Shown here in pieces: positions 33,105 through 45,972 of a stretch of DNA of 64,000 nt. How positions within the stretch are numbered: the stretch's first letter is position 1; each line of letters begins with the position of its first letter. The stretch spans positions 42,093,853-42,157,852 of the forward strand of contig NC_133657.1 in assembly GCF_009905375.1 (NCBI RefSeq). The letters are read 5' to 3'. Position numbers and translations under genes: made by a program. The DNA comes from Apium graveolens. Its lineage: Eukaryota; Streptophyta; Magnoliopsida; Apiales; Apiaceae. The notes under the pieces are model-generated. The model ran no database searches. It worked only from the letters and a program-made list of their open reading frames with translations, and had not been told where the DNA came from.

Positions 33105-35828
33105 ATTAGGTGTACCCTTCATATATTTGAAAATTCTTTTAACGGCTATCATATGAGATTCCTTTGGATCATCTTGGAACCGTGTACACAAGCATGTAGC
33201 AAACATGATATCTGGACGACTCGCAGTCAGGCAGAGTAATGATCCAATCATGCCTCGATAATAAGTGATATCCACCATCTTACCAGACTTGTCTTGATCA
33301 AGTTTTGTGGCAGTTGCCATCGGAGTCTTTGTAGGTGTTGAATCTTCCAACTGATATTTCTTCAGAAGATCTTTGATGTACTTCATTTGACAAATGAAGA
33401 TACCATCTGATTTCTGACTCACTTGTATTCCAAAGAAGTAGCTCAACTCACCCATCATACTCATCTCATACCTACTCTGTATAAGCTTAGCAAACCTTGC
33501 ACAAAGTGCATCATTCGTAGATCCAAATATAATGTCGTCAACATAAACTTGCACAAATATGGTATCATCTTTATGATTCTTATGAAACAGAGTCTTATCT
33601 ATGACACCTCTAGTGAAACCATTTTTAAGAAGAAATTCTGATAGAGTGTCATACCATGTTCCCGGCGCTTGCTTTAGACTATAAAGAGCCTTAAAGAGAA
33701 AATAGACAAAATCTTCAAACTCGGGATCTATGAAACCAGAAGGTTGCTCCACATAGACCTCTTCTTCAAGCTCACCATTCAGAAAAGCACTTTTCACATC
33801 CATCTGATATACCTTGAAGTTTGAATGTGCTACAAATGCTAAAAACATCCTGATGGCTTCAATTCTAGCAACTGGTGCAAAGGTTTCATCATAGTCAATC
33901 CCTTCTTTTTGAGAATAACCCTTAGCAACCAGTCTCGCCTTGTTCCTTGTTACGATTCCATCTTCATCAAGCTTGTTTCTGAAAACCCATTTTATGCCAA
34001 TCACTGATTTGTCTTTAGGTCTGGGTACAAGCTTCCACACTTTCTGTCGTTCGAATTGATTGAGTTCCTCTTGCATAGAAATCACCCAATCAGGATCTCC
34101 AAGAGCTTCATCTACTTTCTTTGGCTCCATTTGAGATAGAAACCCAAAATAGAAACATTCATTTGCTGTAGCTCTTATAGTCTTGACTCCACTGTCAGGA
34201 TTACTAAGTATCAAGTTCTGAGGGTGGTTTTTAATCCATACTCTATGTCTTGGTAGACTATCCCTTGATGACTCAGCATTTCTAGAATTGTGTTGTGTCT
34301 GACTATCGGATCCTTGTTCTTCTCCTTGTTCTGCTCCCCCTGAGTTGTTGCCAGCTTGATCTATAGAATCTGAATCTTGAGGACTGGTCCCTGAGATAGT
34401 GTTACTTGTCTCATGATCATTACCTTCAGAATCTGCATCAGAGTTATGATCATCAGGATCATTCCCATTGTCATTGTTGTCTGGAATAACTTCAGGTTCA
34501 TCTTCTCCATTAGAAAGATCTTCAACATCAAAATTATCATTATCATCTTCCTTCTGAATACTTAGGAGCTTGGCATCATCAAATGTTACATTAAGGCTTT
34601 CCACAACCTTTTGATCACTAATCACATATACCCTGTAAGCCTTTGACTCCAGAGAATAGACCAGAAAGATACCTTCTTCAGCATTAGCATCAAACTTCCC
34701 AAGATGCTCATCGTCCTTAAGCACATAACACTTTCCTCCAAACACGTGAAAGTATTTTACTGTTGGTTTCTTGTTGGCCATTAACTCATAAGGGGTCTTC
34801 TCATATACCTTGTTGATCAGGGTTCTGTTTTGAGTATAGCATGCAGTGTTAACTGCTTCAGCCCAAAAGTAGGTAGGAAGATTGGCTTCATTAAGCATAG
34901 TCCTTGTAGCTTCAACCAATGTTCGATTCTTCCTCTCAACCACTCCATTTTGTTGTGGGGTCCTTGGTGCTGAATACTGTCTTGAGATGCCCTTCTCGAC
35001 ACAGAAATCATTCAGCTTTGCATTTCTAAATTCTATTCCATTATCCGATCTGATTGTTGGCACATGAACTCCAGCTTCTAACTCAATCTTGTTGATGTGA
35101 TCAATAATCATATCAAGTGCTTCATCCTTTGAATGTAAGAATAACACCCATGTGTATCTGGAATAGTCATCAACAATCATTAAGCCATATTTCCTCCTTG
35201 ACATAGACATGATGTTGACAGGGCCAAACGAATCCATGTGAAGGAGTTGTAGTGGTTCAGTGATGTCAGTCATTGTCTTCTTCTTGTGTGATGCTCTCTT
35301 TGAATTTCCCTTCTCACATGCTTCACAAAGTCCATCAGGACTGAATTTCATCTCAGGAAATCCTCTCACCAGTTCCCTCTTAACCAAAGAATTCATGGTC
35401 TTGAAGTTCAAGTGGGAGAACTTCTTATGCCATAACCAACTTTCATCTGGAGATGCTTTACTGTAGAAACACATTACTTGACCGTCTACAGAATTCCAGT
35501 CAGCTATGAACAAATCACCCTTTCTAACTCCATTGAGAATCAGCTTCTCATTCTTCTGATTAGAGATCAAACACTTCTCCTTCTTGAACAAAACTTCGCA
35601 TCCTTTGTCACAGAACTGACTGATACTGAGGAGATTATGCATAAGACCTTCATCCACAGAGATTTCTTTAATGATGACATTGCCAATTTCCAAACATCCA
35701 TATCCCATAGTATAACCTTTGTTGTCATCTCCAAAAGTAACCACTGGGCCAACTTTCTCAACCACCTTTGATAGCAGAGCTCTATCTCCGGTCATATGCC
35801 TTGAACATCCACTGTCCATAATCCACAT
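32886..35828 (-). CDS. pol: Copia-2 protease (part), integrase and reverse transcriptase, open frame
   Basis: A 980-codon frame, with its first Met internal. Order: protease motif [13 protein letters not shown]; pre-integrase [17 protein letters not shown] with CEACEKG zinc Cys; integrase core acids in [19 protein letters not shown] and [13 protein letters not shown]; an acidic Asn/Asp/Ser-rich linker (about residues 430-520); then RT with [33 protein letters not shown] and YVDDIIFGS. Every catalytic motif inspected is present. The last 70 or so residues (after GTPNLGI) are out of frame with RNase H, so full-length pol is not encoded. It is the best preserved copia pol in the window. Confidence 0.92.
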   Translation of the reverse strand: MWIMDSGCSRHMTGDRALLSKVVEKVGPVVTFGDDNKGYTMGYGCLEIGNVIIKEISVDEGLMHNLLSISQFCDKGCEVLFKKEKCLISNQKNEKLILNGVRKGDLFIADWNSVDGQVMCFYSKASPDESWLWHKKFSHLNFKTMNSLVKRELVRGFPEMKFSPDGLCEACEKGNSKRASHKKKTMTDITEPLQLLHMDSFGPVNIMSMSRRKYGLMIVDDYSRYTWVLFLHSKDEALDMIIDHINKIELEAGVHVPTIRSDNGIEFRNAKLNDFCVEKGISRQYSAPRTPQQNGVVERKNRTLVEATRTMLNEANLPTYFWAEAVNTACYTQNRTLINKVYEKTPYELMANKKPTVKYFHVFGGKCYVLKDDEHLGKFDANAEEGIFLVYSLESKAYRVYVISDQKVVESLNVTFDDAKLLSIQKEDDNDNFDVEDLSNGEDEPEVIPDNNDNGNDPDDHNSDADSEGNDHETSNTISGTSPQDSDSIDQAGNNSGGAEQGEEQGSDSQTQHNSRNAESSRDSLPRHRVWIKNHPQNLILSNPDSGVKTIRATANECFYFGFLSQMEPKKVDEALGDPDWVISMQEELNQFERQKVWKLVPRPKDKSVIGIKWVFRNKLDEDGIVTRNKARLVAKGYSQKEGIDYDETFAPVARIEAIRMFLAFVAHSNFKVYQMDVKSAFLNGELEEEVYVEQPSGFIDPEFEDFVYFLFKALYSLKQAPGTWYDTLSEFLLKNGFTRGVIDKTLFHKNHKDDTIFVQVYVDDIIFGSTNDALCARFAKLIQSRYEMSMMGELSYFFGIQVSQKSDGIFICQMKYIKDLLKKYQLEDSTPTKTPMATATKLDQDKSGKMVDITYYRGMIGSLLCLTASRPDIMFATCLCTRFQDDPKESHMIAVKRIFKYMKGTPNLGILKIRAFISSAIQILITLVVRLIGRVLREAVSFLGEDWFLGLVRSSIQFLHLLRKLNTLLLEAAVLKFFG

Positions 35829-38355
35829 GACCTTCTTCTGCTTAACGCCCTATAAACCATGATGATTAAGTTTTCTTTGGTACCCAAACTAAGTTGGGTC
35901 CAGAAAACTTAGAAGCATTTGAATATATAACATTTCTCTTCATAGAATTGACATGCTTAACAATTTTTATTTTATCATTGACTGTTTCCTTGTCACTTTC
36001 AGAAGCACCAATAGACTTGCTCTTGGGCTTGGTGACAGGTGCCACTTTCCTAGCTTTAGAAGGGCTTACAGTCTATACTTTACCAGTGTTCTTACTAACA
36101 TGCTTATCATGATCATGAGATGTATTATGTGAGTGTGTGGAATCAAGATAAGTGTGCATGAAAGATACTACACATGGCATGCAAACAGATTTATCACACT
36201 TAGAAACTTTAGGCATGTTATGAACATAAGCATTCTTAACATTGTCTACTTTAACCTTTCTACAAGCATGAGTAAGGTGACCAGCAGAACCAAAGTTATT
36301 ACATAACTTCCTAGGGCCATTAGTTCCTATCCTGCCATTTCTACTTCTATTCTTCTTATTCTTGGAAGTAAAACCTAGTCCAACAAAAGATAAGTCAGAA
36401 TCACTAGCAATAGACATAGGTTTCTTTGACTTTTGTCTCCTTGAGAGCTCGAGATCCTCAACAAGCATCTCATGATGAATATAAAGATTATCTTCATGAA
36501 AGGGCTCAATAGTAGCTTTCTTAAATAGAAGCTTCTTAGCTTCTTTAAGAACAAGAGGTGTACTGGGGGGATTAATAACTTTCTCTACTGGCTCATTTTC
36601 AACTACTCATTTCTTAGAAGCTTTTCTAAGTTCGTCGTAGTCTAAGCCTATCCCAACTTTTCCACCTACTACTTGATCAGCTATGAGCTTCTTAGTAAGA
36701 TTTGCAGAATCAGTAAAATCATGCAATTTAGTTTCTAATTCTGCATTCTTGTTCTTAAGCTCTTCCTCTGTCTCAAGGTGCTTAGTAATCTTAAGCTCTA
36801 AATATCTATTGGTTTGCTTAAGATTCTCAACACTGACCCTATCTAGAACTAACTTATCATTTTCATCTTTAACTTTCTTTAGTTCTACTTTAAGGTCTTC
36901 GACATCAAGCAGAGTACATCTTAGTATAGTACTAACGTTTCTATACACTTCTTTTATGACATCATGTTGTTCAATACATTCCTTTGTATTACATCGTGCC
37001 TTGAGATAGTGATGAGAAACAACATTTCCATACACTAGGATAGTCTGCCTGAAGGCGACACAGTGTTCATTCTCACACAAGTTATTTGGAGGTAAAGCAT
37101 GAATAGTTGGAAATGTTACCTGAGAAGAAGATTATGCCATCAATGCTAGATTTCCATATTGCTCTTCTTCATCATCAGTGTCATCCCAGCTCTTCCCTTC
37201 AGCTATGTAAGATTTCACTGGATACTTCCTTGAGCTACCTGAGTCCTTCTTCTGATAAGCTTTGCCTTTATCCCTTGACTGTTGAGGCTTCCTACATTCA
37301 ATGGCAAAGTGCCCAACCGTATCACAGTTATAGCATCTGAACTTGCTTCTATCAACCATCTCTGTCTTGTAACCTGATCCATAAGATGAACTTGACTTTG
37401 ACCACGATTGCTGCTTCCAGAACCCCTAAAGCCTTGCTTCCTTTCTAAACCTAATGTTACTGAACATCCTAGCTAAGTTGGCCATGGTAGGATCTTCCAT
37501 ACTTTGCAGCTCCTCAGTGGTGTAGTAATCACTTGGATTCCCAGAGAGGTTTCCATCATCCATCTCAGCTTCAAAGAGCGTTTCAGCTTTAAACTTAGGC
37601 TTTTCAACAGTGATGTCAAGCTCTTTGATTCCACTAGCTACAAGAGCAGTTGTCTTGAGTAGTTCATCATTCTTGTTATCAATTGTGCCACTACCATAGA
37701 TAATTTTCCTTTTTTCTTGCTCCATTTCATGAGTGTTCAGCTTACCACACAATTTCTCAAGTGTCATGGTTTCAAAGTCAACACGCTCACGAATAGATGA
37801 AGCCTTGTTCTCTAAGTGGTGAGGTAGGACTAGCATAAACTTCCTGTTGACTTCTCTCTGAGGATAAGTCTTGCCATGGATACTTAGTTCATTTAACAGC
37901 TTGTCCAGTCTTTCAAAGACTTGAGTAATACTTTCTCCAGGCAAGGGCTTAAAGGCCTCATATTGTGAAGTCAAGATGTCCAATCGATTCTTCCTGACAT
38001 CTTCAGTTCCCTCCATAAGCAGTTCTATGGTTTCCCACACGTGCCTTGCACTCTCACAGACCATAATTTGGTGACTCATGTCATCATCCATCGAATCCAC
38101 CAAAATAAGCTGTAGGCCTTCATCCAGAGCTATTAGTTCTTTGTCACGTGCACTTCATTCAGCTTCAGAACATGACATTCTCATATTAGGCACTCCGGAT
38201 GATCCTTCATTGGCACATGTCGTCCTTCTATTAACACTCTCATATACTGTGGATTCGACAACCGAATATACAATATCATTTTCTTTTTCCATAGATTATA
38301 TCTCGATTTATCAAACTGAGGAACCTTGATACTATTAACTTTTTGAGAACTCATC
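35829..38355 (-). pseudogene. gag: Copia-2 gag with coiled coil and zinc knuckles
   Basis: The likely start is 38355 (SSQKVNSIKVPQFDKS), broken after about 57 codons. The core continues at 37426-38103 (KNRLDILTSQYEAFKPLPGES, then YPQREVNRKFMLVLPHHLE). Then come the CCHC knuckle CYNCDTVGHFAIEC (37300), a long coiled coil rich in Leu/Lys/Glu (36607-37010), and a second knuckle CNNFGSAGHLTHAC (36290) whose second Cys is Phe. From 38103 to 36073 the frame is the same apart from a few stops and one local slip near 37430. The protein would form the particle and bind RNA. Confidence 0.88.
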
Positions 38356-38555
38356 TTTTCAGATCTGAGAAAAATTCACAATAACTCGTCTCAAAATACG
38401 ATAACCCAGTCAGTCAACAATACCAAACCAGTCAAGTCAAAACCAACAAATCCAATTCAGATCTACACACCGAAAGCACTCCCAGACTCCGTACAACCAA
38501 AATCAACAACAAAACTTGCTAATCTAAAGGATCAGATCTGTATTTCGATCAACAA

Positions 38556-38567
38556 GCTCTTATACCA
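38556..38567 (-). other. Copia-2 primer binding site (initiator Met tRNA)
   Basis: In element sense TGGTATAAGAGC, one mismatch from TGGTATCAGAGC, two bases inside the 5' LTR edge. Confidence 0.85.
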
Positions 38568-38569
38568 AT

Positions 38570-40706
38570 TGTTAGGTCCAAATGTACATACAGAGGAGGG
38601 GTGAATGTATGTTCTTCGTTTTCTAAAATTAATCGCAGCAGAAAATAAATCTCAAAAATGAAATAAACAAACACTAAGATATTCATAAAATAATTCTTAT
38701 TATTAAGAAATTAAACCGTAAAGGTTTGCTTACAACTCCGAATATAAATAATTCGAAGCACCAAATATAGAGAGAACCAAAATTATATCTATCAATCTAG
38801 GGTTCTATCTATCACTCTAAGAATTTAAAGCTTCCATCAAATGATATTAAATACAATCAAGATAGCTTTAAATAATGAGTGTTATAATTTGTAAGGCTTT
38901 AATGGTGTGAAATAAATTGGGCAGCACTTCTCTCCTTAATTTTAATAAATGAAATTAACTAACTCTATAAGAAAAATTCTGCAGAGCTTTAATGGTGTTT
39001 TTGCTGAGAAGTATTTTTTGCTGCTTCAATTCATTGGTTTTGTTTGGGTAGAATTATAGGAGAGATAAAGATTAAATGTGTGGCTTAACCATGTCCACAC
39101 ATTTAAAATTGTACAGCTTGCAAGATTGATTCTATGGCGATCAAAATAGAAATCAACACTTGATAAGATTTATTAAATCTGTGGCGACAATGGATGAGCA
39201 GATAACAAGAAGCCGCCTTTTTCTTTGAAAATTATTCGCCTATGGCGACCTTGAGGAGTAAAATAGGAGTAGTGCTTTGTTAATCAAATAATTCTACTCG
39301 GACACAAACAACAACACTGACAGGGAGTTGCACACGGCAAAAGCACATAGAGATCGCCAAATGTGCCAGTTACGCGCGAAAAAAAACTTCAGCCGCCTTT
39401 GCAATTTTTGTCTGTGGCGATGCATGACATGGTTTTTCCTTTGTTTTTTTATTAAATAAAAAGAAGAAGCGTACCATGGACAGGAGATTTCGCAGACAAA
39501 AGAAAGGGACGCCAGGGGGATGTCTGAGCTGCATGTGGGGCGGAAGAAAGGTGAGCTGCGCGTCTCGACGCCACGCGCACGTCCTTGCACGTCAGATTAC
39601 GAAAAACAACCCCTGCCAATTTGGTTTCTTTCCTTTCCATTTGTATATATATTTCTTTTGTTTTCAACCACACGGGCCTTGCCATGTGGGAGTTTTGCAG
39701 TCATGGTTTTTATTTGATTGAAACAAGTAAACAATGCACCTAATTCATTTGAAGCTGCGAATGACCTTAATAATTCCAATTGTGTTTCTTTTTCTTTATT
39801 TTGATCAACAAACAAAAAAAAACGCGCGTCTTTGTACAAGACTGCCAGGTTTCTTTTGCTATTAAAAAAATCGAGTATTCTGGATGGTAATTTAAAATTA
39901 AATACTTGACATTTAAAATATATAAATATATAAACTTTGAGTTTATTTATTTATTTAAATAAAATTCAAACATTAATTTTAATTTACCAAAATTAAATAT
40001 TGTCATTAAATTAAATAAATAAATGTTTTGAGATTCATAATTCATTTAATAATAATAATTAATTTTTATATTATTTATTTTAAAATCAAATTGTGATCTA
40101 AAATTAAATAAATAAATGAGATGAAATTCATTTATTCATTTAATAAAAAATCAGTCATTGATTTAGAAAAAAAGTCCAGTAAATCCTCGGGCTATACTTC
40201 TCTGTTTCTACAGGCCTTCTAATCTCTGGGATTTGTTCCTCAAAATATTTCCAGACTCCTCGAGTACAAATCCACTTAATAGTGTTCCTTAAAAATAATA
40301 CTCTGTTTCTGTTCACGGATCACTAATGTCTCGTGCACGGGTCTGGTTCACAGATGACTAATTCCGCTCTCAGGCCTTTCTATTATACCCGTATAAACCA
40401 CTGTTAAGTCTTCTACCAAATATAACCAACTACACTAGGAATCCTTGAGGTCTTCACACTGATTCTGACAATTGCTTCAAATGACTCCAACCTTATTCCT
40501 CTGATGCCTGAACATATTAATGAACTTCGTACGGATCACTGTTGACGTCTTCTTCACTGCAGCTAACAAAACTTTTGTGCATATACCCAATAACCAATCT
40601 GTACTGATTCCAGTGGAACATATTTTATTTCAAAGTCCTTGTTCTATGTTGAGTTATCCAAACTAGTATTGTTGAGATAAACATACAGCTTCAATCTTGC
40701 TCAACA
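38570..40706 (-). repeat. Copia-2 5' LTR
   Basis: Starts TGTTAGGTCCAAATG and ends CTTGCTCAACA, aligning with 28051-30189 throughout with many scattered substitutions. The G run seen in the other copy is GAGGAGGGG here. It is followed directly by Gypsy-2 gag sequence. Confidence 0.9.
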
Positions 40707-41868
40707 GACACACTTCTTCCTACACTGCCCTGGGTAACTGATCTGCAATTCCTAGCAATATGCCCCACTTTATCGCAGTTGAAATAGGTTACTCCTTGGT
40801 TCTCAGGTTTGTACTCAATGGAATAATGGCCCTTCTGGCCACACTTGAAATAATTGACGTTCTCTATGTACTGACCACTGTGCTTCTTTCCACATGTCTT
40901 GCATTCGATCACTGGGTTGTTGGACTTTGTCGGAGTAGAACTGACTGAGGTAGTACTGGGCCTAGCTTGTGGGAAATTTTGTCTCCTGAACTTCCTGTCT
41001 CTGTTCCTTCCAAACCGTCGCTGAAGCTTCTGACTCACTCCTTCTTGTCCTGACTTCACAGGCCCACCTTCAAACTTTCTTTTATTTTCACCTTTCTCCT
41101 TAGCAGCTAACCTCTGGTCACTTTTTATTACTAAGGCATCCTGAACTACCGAAGTATATGTTTTGAGTTGTAAAGCTACAACTCCACTCCTAATCTCTGG
41201 CTTCAATCCTTGTTGAAACCTCTTCGCTCGCTGATCTTCTGAACTCACGTACTCTGGGGCTATACGAGGCAACTCCGTTAATTTGGCTTCATATTGTGTG
41301 GCACTTCTGTCTCCTTGCTTCAACCCTAAAAACTCCATCTCCATCTGACTTTGGAGATAATTGGAGAAATAATTTTCTAAGAACAGTTTTGTGAATCAGA
41401 TCCGGGGAAAGGCCCTTCTCCTTCTAACACTCGGGTAGACTCCCACCAATAGTTTGAATCATTTTTCAGAAAATAGCTAGCATAATTTGTCTTTAGATCC
41501 TCACTCACCTTGGTGAGTGCAAAAGCCTTCTCCATTTCCTTTAACCAGATCCTGGAAGCAACGGGATCCACTTCACCTTTAAATTCTGGGGGTTTCACAG
41601 CCTGGAAAGACTTAAAACTAATAGTTTGGGTTGTCCCCCTCATCTGCTGCTGCTGTTGGATCTGCAGCTACTGCTGTTGGATTTGATGTTGTTGTTGTTG
41701 TATGAGCTGCTGCTGTTGTTGTTGCTGAAATTGTTGTTGCTGCTGCTGGAATTGCTGTTGCTGTTGGGCTAGCTGAGTAGACTGCTGACCAACAAATCTA
41801 TCAATTCACTCATGGAGGGATCCCCAGTAGATCCGTTGTTGGGTTGAGGATTCTTCTTTGGTGGCATT
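40707..41868 (-). pseudogene. gag: Gypsy-2 gag with glutamine-rich N-terminus
   Basis: The start ATG is best placed at 41868 (PPKKNPQPNNG). A frame slip follows, then a long CAG/CAA-coded Gln tract (about 41640-41800) with one CAG-to-TAG stop. The gag core reads FKSFQAVKPPEFKGEVDP and NYWWESTRVLEGEG, then slips near 41377. It continues as FLGLKQGDRSATQYEAK and RFQQGLKPEIRS. Two zinc knuckles are near 40780-40870, the better one CDKVGHIARNC preceded by YFN where relatives have a Cys. It ends at the Copia-2 insertion. Confidence 0.88.
41640..41800. repeat. CAG/CAA (CTG/TTG) trinucleotide tract in Gypsy-2 gag
   Basis: A plus-strand CTG/TTG-rich run encoding polyglutamine on minus. It varies within Tekay-like gag proteins and is prone to slippage, which probably explains the frame slip beside it. 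Confidence 0.85.
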
Positions 41869-42245
41869 CTCCTGAAACATAACAGTCATATATAAGAAAA
41901 TTGATTTCTTCAAACAGTTAATACATATGTATCAAGAGAATGCTGCCGCTAAAACAATATCCTTATCCTCAGTTAATTGGATCGATCCTGAGTGAATGAT
42001 TATATTCTAAAAATACCAGCAACAGAAGCAACAATAATAGTAACAACAAGAATAAAAATGCACAAGTATATGAAAACTGATAACATGATAAAGCAGCTAC
42101 TATATAACAATCATACAGAAATCCAACTGATACAACTGATATCCAACTACTAAACCATTCGAGTACACAATAAAATTTGGCTGACATAACAGCCTCCGAC
42201 TAGTACAAACTATAACAACGTAATGTACATATATAAAGAAAACAA
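41869..42245 (-). other. Spacer between extra ORF and gag of Gypsy-2
   Basis: About 380 bp of AT-rich leader with no coding signal on either strand. Confidence 0.6.
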
Positions 42246-42803
42246 CTACAGAGCTCCTGAAGAACCAATAGAGCCTAACTCGAACACCAGCCAGTTAAGC
42301 AGGTCCTGGTACTGAATGGCCCTAAACTCCAAGCTAATAAAAGGGTCAATAGACCTAGCTTGCTCAACCGCAGTTTGAGTCAAATACTTCACTCGAGCCT
42401 GAATATCAGGTGAAGGGCCAGGGATGCCCTGAAAAGGTCCAACTGGTACTCGATCAAGGTGCGTTGCCAGCTCCGGGCTCTGCTCTCTAATAAAAGACCT
42501 GTTCACCGCCCGGTGAACATGATATGTAATCGGGGAAGAGGTACCTCAAGGAGCAGATGGAGGAATAGGAGGTCTAGAGGAAGAAGAACTGGGTCCATAG
42601 CCTGGTGGAAAATCTCTAATAGCAGATACTGATCTCCGGACCCAACGGGGACGAGAACTAGGTCCTGACATATCTCTCGGTACAAACAGGGGCACTGGCG
42701 GGGCAGGAAAAGGAGTCTCCTCAGCTACCACATCTAAAGTCCTCTCTGAATCGGAATTGTCTGAGTCTGATCTGTTCTCCTGGGATGGAGAACTGGAAAT
42801 CAC
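42246..42803 (-). pseudogene. Extra ORF upstream of gag in Gypsy-2 (ORF0), one stop
   Basis: A 186-codon frame between primer site and gag, with a single TGA (42546-42548; a CGA codon with C to T would restore Arg). The N-terminal half is Ser/Asp then Pro/Ser rich (SSPSQENRSDSDNSDSE, then FPPGYGPSSSSS). The C-terminal half looks helical (RVKYLTQTAVEQARS, then EFRAIQYQDLLNWLVFELG). No known domain was recognised. Tekay-like elements normally have one gag-pol frame; Ogre/Tat elements have an ORF before gag, but no similarity to those is claimed. A function in assembly or RNA handling would be a guess. Confidence 0.5.
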
Positions 42804-43020
42804 TATGGGCCACTGCCAACAAAATAAATATACAGGAAAGACTTAACAAGGTTAAGGCAGTTCTATCAAAATATCAATAGATGCCAGGGTAACGCCGTCA
42901 GAACCCTCGACTAACTCTAAGGTTTGCTCCTCTACATGAGTTGTTGACTCACACCTTATTACAAAGTTTCTATACCTTTTTGACTCAATCTCTAACCTGA
43001 ATCAGGGAGTTGAACCTATA

Positions 43021-43032
43021 GCTCTGATACCA
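43021..43032 (-). other. Gypsy-2 primer binding site (initiator Met tRNA)
   Basis: In element sense TGGTATCAGAGC continuing TATAGG, a perfect match to the usual initiator-Met primer site, two bases from the LTR. Confidence 0.92.
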
Positions 43033-43034
43033 AC

Positions 43035-45969
43035 TGTGACGGCCTCAACCGCGGGGTCAGGAGTTGACGTTACTAAACAAAACAATCCACAATATAAACT
43101 ACACGATATTATTAATATTAAACTAACACGACCCCAAAACCAAGATCCGATACAGGTTCAAGTATGATTCAAGTTACTCAGTATTACAAACAATTTATTC
43201 AAAAAGTCTGACACACTATACTTATTCAGCAACTCATCAGACCGTACAAGGTCTGATACTAACTACCTCTAAGGAGCCAGGTCTAGAAGGTGCAAAGACA
43301 CGGTTCTGCCATGGTCTGAGTGGTCTTCTAGACATCTGTGATATATATATAACAAGTTGCAAGGGTGAGCATAATCGCTCAGCAGTACCAACATATGAAT
43401 ATCAAGATAAAAACAGTAATGTAAACAGTTATATGAACAAAACCATAAATCAAAATGAAATCCGAGATCTTAAAATCATTTCGAACAACAGTAAATAAAG
43501 AAAACTGATGTAACTGGATATCACTGACTAGCATGCTCATTACAGAACAAACGTAGTTGTGTGTTGTGTAAGTACCAGAGTCCAATTTTAGCATGCTATT
43601 CACATTTATTAATCAACCGTATCAATCTCTTATTCCCTTACGGGAATCGCAAAGCCAAATCAGATACGTAACGGATATGTGAAGACAGCTGATCAGGCTA
43701 TCAACACCAGATGGCTAACTGCCATCCCATACACCTGTTCCGAAACTCAAAGACTAGCTAGGTCTCTGACCTGCTGGACTAATCAGTTTTGTAATGCGCG
43801 TAACCGAGTAAGCGTCTTACGCAACCTCACTAGGCCACTCTGGCCCCTATGTATCCCATATCTGATCGTTTTATCCACTTTTCAAAACACTTGTACCTAT
43901 CTCATTTCAAACCATTCGTTTTAACAGCTCACGTAAAATCGGTTCACAAATCATTTCCATTCGAGATAGGTACCTTTCGAAGTTACTTTTCCCCAAAACA
44001 GGTTTGAAAACAATTATTTATATCTACATAGGATACGTAACTTAAAACGTTTATGTTCCTTTACGAGAATAAAATAACAGTCTATTCATACGTACTGAAC
44101 CATTAAAGAATGGTCAGGGGTACTTTCCTTGCAATGCTTTACAAAAATTCTAGGTAGCTTTCACGGTGACTTTAGTCCTTGCGAAACTTGAGCAGGATCT
44201 ACAGTAACAGAATATCCTAATTAGTCATATCGACATGCTTGATATCCTCGAATCCTAATAACCCAATTCGATAACCCGACTCATATAACAATTATACACG
44301 TAATCACGTAATCCGTATTCACATAAGGGTAAAACGTTTTGTATTATAACACACATTTCTCGTATTTAAAATAGATTTTTAGAAAATTTTGACATTGACT
44401 TTTCTGTTTATAAGCCTACCCGTCGATCATAATCGACGTCCAAAATCACAACAATCCACAATTACAATTCCATACGACTCGCAACATTATTACTTATTTA
44501 GTTTCAAACATAATTTATAGGAATCATTTTTATTTGTTTTAAATATTTAGGACTCAGATAGAAATCATCACCGTCCGCTCGTAAAAAATTCATCACGGAT
44601 GGCGGCAAAATTTATTGGTGCCCGAAAAATATTCGGGTGTCCGAATAAATTCTACCGATTAATGTAACGATTCTGCACGCAAAATAATTGAATTCACGAA
44701 TAGTAATCATTTAATTTCCTGCAGAAAAAGGAATTAAAAAATTAAAATTATAACAGTCCAAACAAACAATACCCAAACGGCCCAACAACGCCCAAACAAC
44801 TAGGCCCAAAATGCAGGCCCAAAGGAACCAACCCAACAGGAAGCACAGCCGCAAAACACACGCGTACCGCGCCACACACACAAACACTTACACACACATA
44901 CATAATCACACACAGGTACACACAGGTACACACATATACATAAGTGTATATATATGCATATACGCAAATTAACAACACACATCGAACCAGCCAAGCAAGA
45001 CAAACAAGCGGCAGCTCACCGGAAAAAAATATGTCGGGAAACAGAAGAACCAGAGAATAGAAGGACGGCGGCTACATGAGAGAGGGAGGAACGGAAGAAA
45101 AGAGAGAGAGAAACGAGAGAGATGAGTGGAGAGAGAGATGCGTGAGAGAGAAGAGAGGAGTGATAGAGACGCACGAGAGAGTTGAAGAGATGAGGGAGAG
45201 AGTGAACCGTGTCTGTGTGTTTTTAATCGAAAGAAATGGGGTTAAACATGTAGGTGGCACGTATCCAACAGGCTAATAAAAGATTAACACGTGTCCCTGG
45301 CTTAATTATATGCCCGGTTCTGTACCGTATTTTACTAATTAACGAACTGAGCTACACTTAAAACAAATGTGAAAAATTACCAAAATAATATTAAAATGTT
45401 ATAAATATCCCGAAGTTAATTAAAACGTAAATTTAAAAATTTTAAAACCATTTCTGAAACGCAAATTTATACTCGCTTTTAACAATTAAACGAATCAACG
45501 CGCGGGTGAAATTAATCCCAAAAATTTCCAAAATAATTTTAAAATTCTCGAAATATTATAAACTTCATAAAATATGAGTTTCGTAATTTTTAAAATTTTT
45601 TGGAATTAAATACTGATTTTATAAATAAATGTAATCAGAAAATCATTTAAAGATAAATAATTAATGAAATATTGATTTCTCAATTTTATGAAATCCCTAA
45701 AATTATTATTGAAAATATAAAATCATAAAAATAATTTTAGAGACAATCCAAATATTTATGAAAATAAAACTGCAATAAAATCACTTTTAAAGGCGAAACA
45801 AAACAATACAACTCAATAATTAATTACACAATTCAACCCTATACACCAATAAATCACACATAAATAATAAGAACATCACACCGCTGTCAAAACCAGTACA
45901 CATATTTTATTTAATTAATTATTTAATATTTACACTTTTAAAATAATACAAAATATACGAGTCGTTATA
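43035..45969 (-). repeat. Gypsy-2 5' LTR
   Basis: Complete LTR of 2935 bp, TGTGACGGCCTCAACC to ACGAGTCGTTATA on plus. In element sense it starts TATAACG rather than TGTAACG, as in the other copy, so the change predates insertion or is standard in this family. Internal marks match the 3' LTR: the GTCGATCATAATCGAC palindrome, a CA-rich block (44865-44945) and a GA/CT purine tract (45070-45210). Short frames over these tracts are chance. Confidence 0.9.
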
Positions 45970-45972
45970 TTA

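Larger units (their letters stand above)
28051..40706 (-). mobile_element. Copia-2: SIRE-like Ty1/copia element, 12.7 kb
   Basis: Two LTRs of about 2.14 kb flank a minus-strand internal region with primer site, long gag with coiled coil and zinc knuckles, protease, integrase, RT and RNase H. About 2.4 kb of non-coding sequence follows, then a polypurine tract. Size, gag style and the long spacer after pol resemble SIRE/Maximus, some of which carry an env-like ORF in that spacer; none is seen here. It inserted into the gag-protease region of Gypsy-2. It is older than Copia-1, because its LTRs are visibly more diverged. Confidence 0.9.
22744..45969 (-). mobile_element. Gypsy-2: Tekay-like chromovirus, split by Copia-2
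   Basis: On minus: 5' LTR (43035-45969), initiator-Met primer site, an extra ORF, gag, protease (interrupted by Copia-2 at 28051-40706), RT, RNase H, integrase, chromodomain, polypurine tract and a truncated 3' LTR (22744-24569). The domains resemble Gypsy-1 but the LTRs are unrelated in detail. It is heavily mutated: RT and RNase H catalytic Asp residues are lost. Its outer right end abuts an inverted LTR of its own family. Confidence 0.9.

Noticed and set aside
43021..43032. tRNA gene from initiator-Met-like sequence
   Set aside because: Only the 12-18 nt primer complement is present, beside an LTR; no cloverleaf.
45076..45276. Arg/Glu-rich frame
   Set aside because: Translation of the GA purine tract of the Gypsy-2 LTR; low complexity only.
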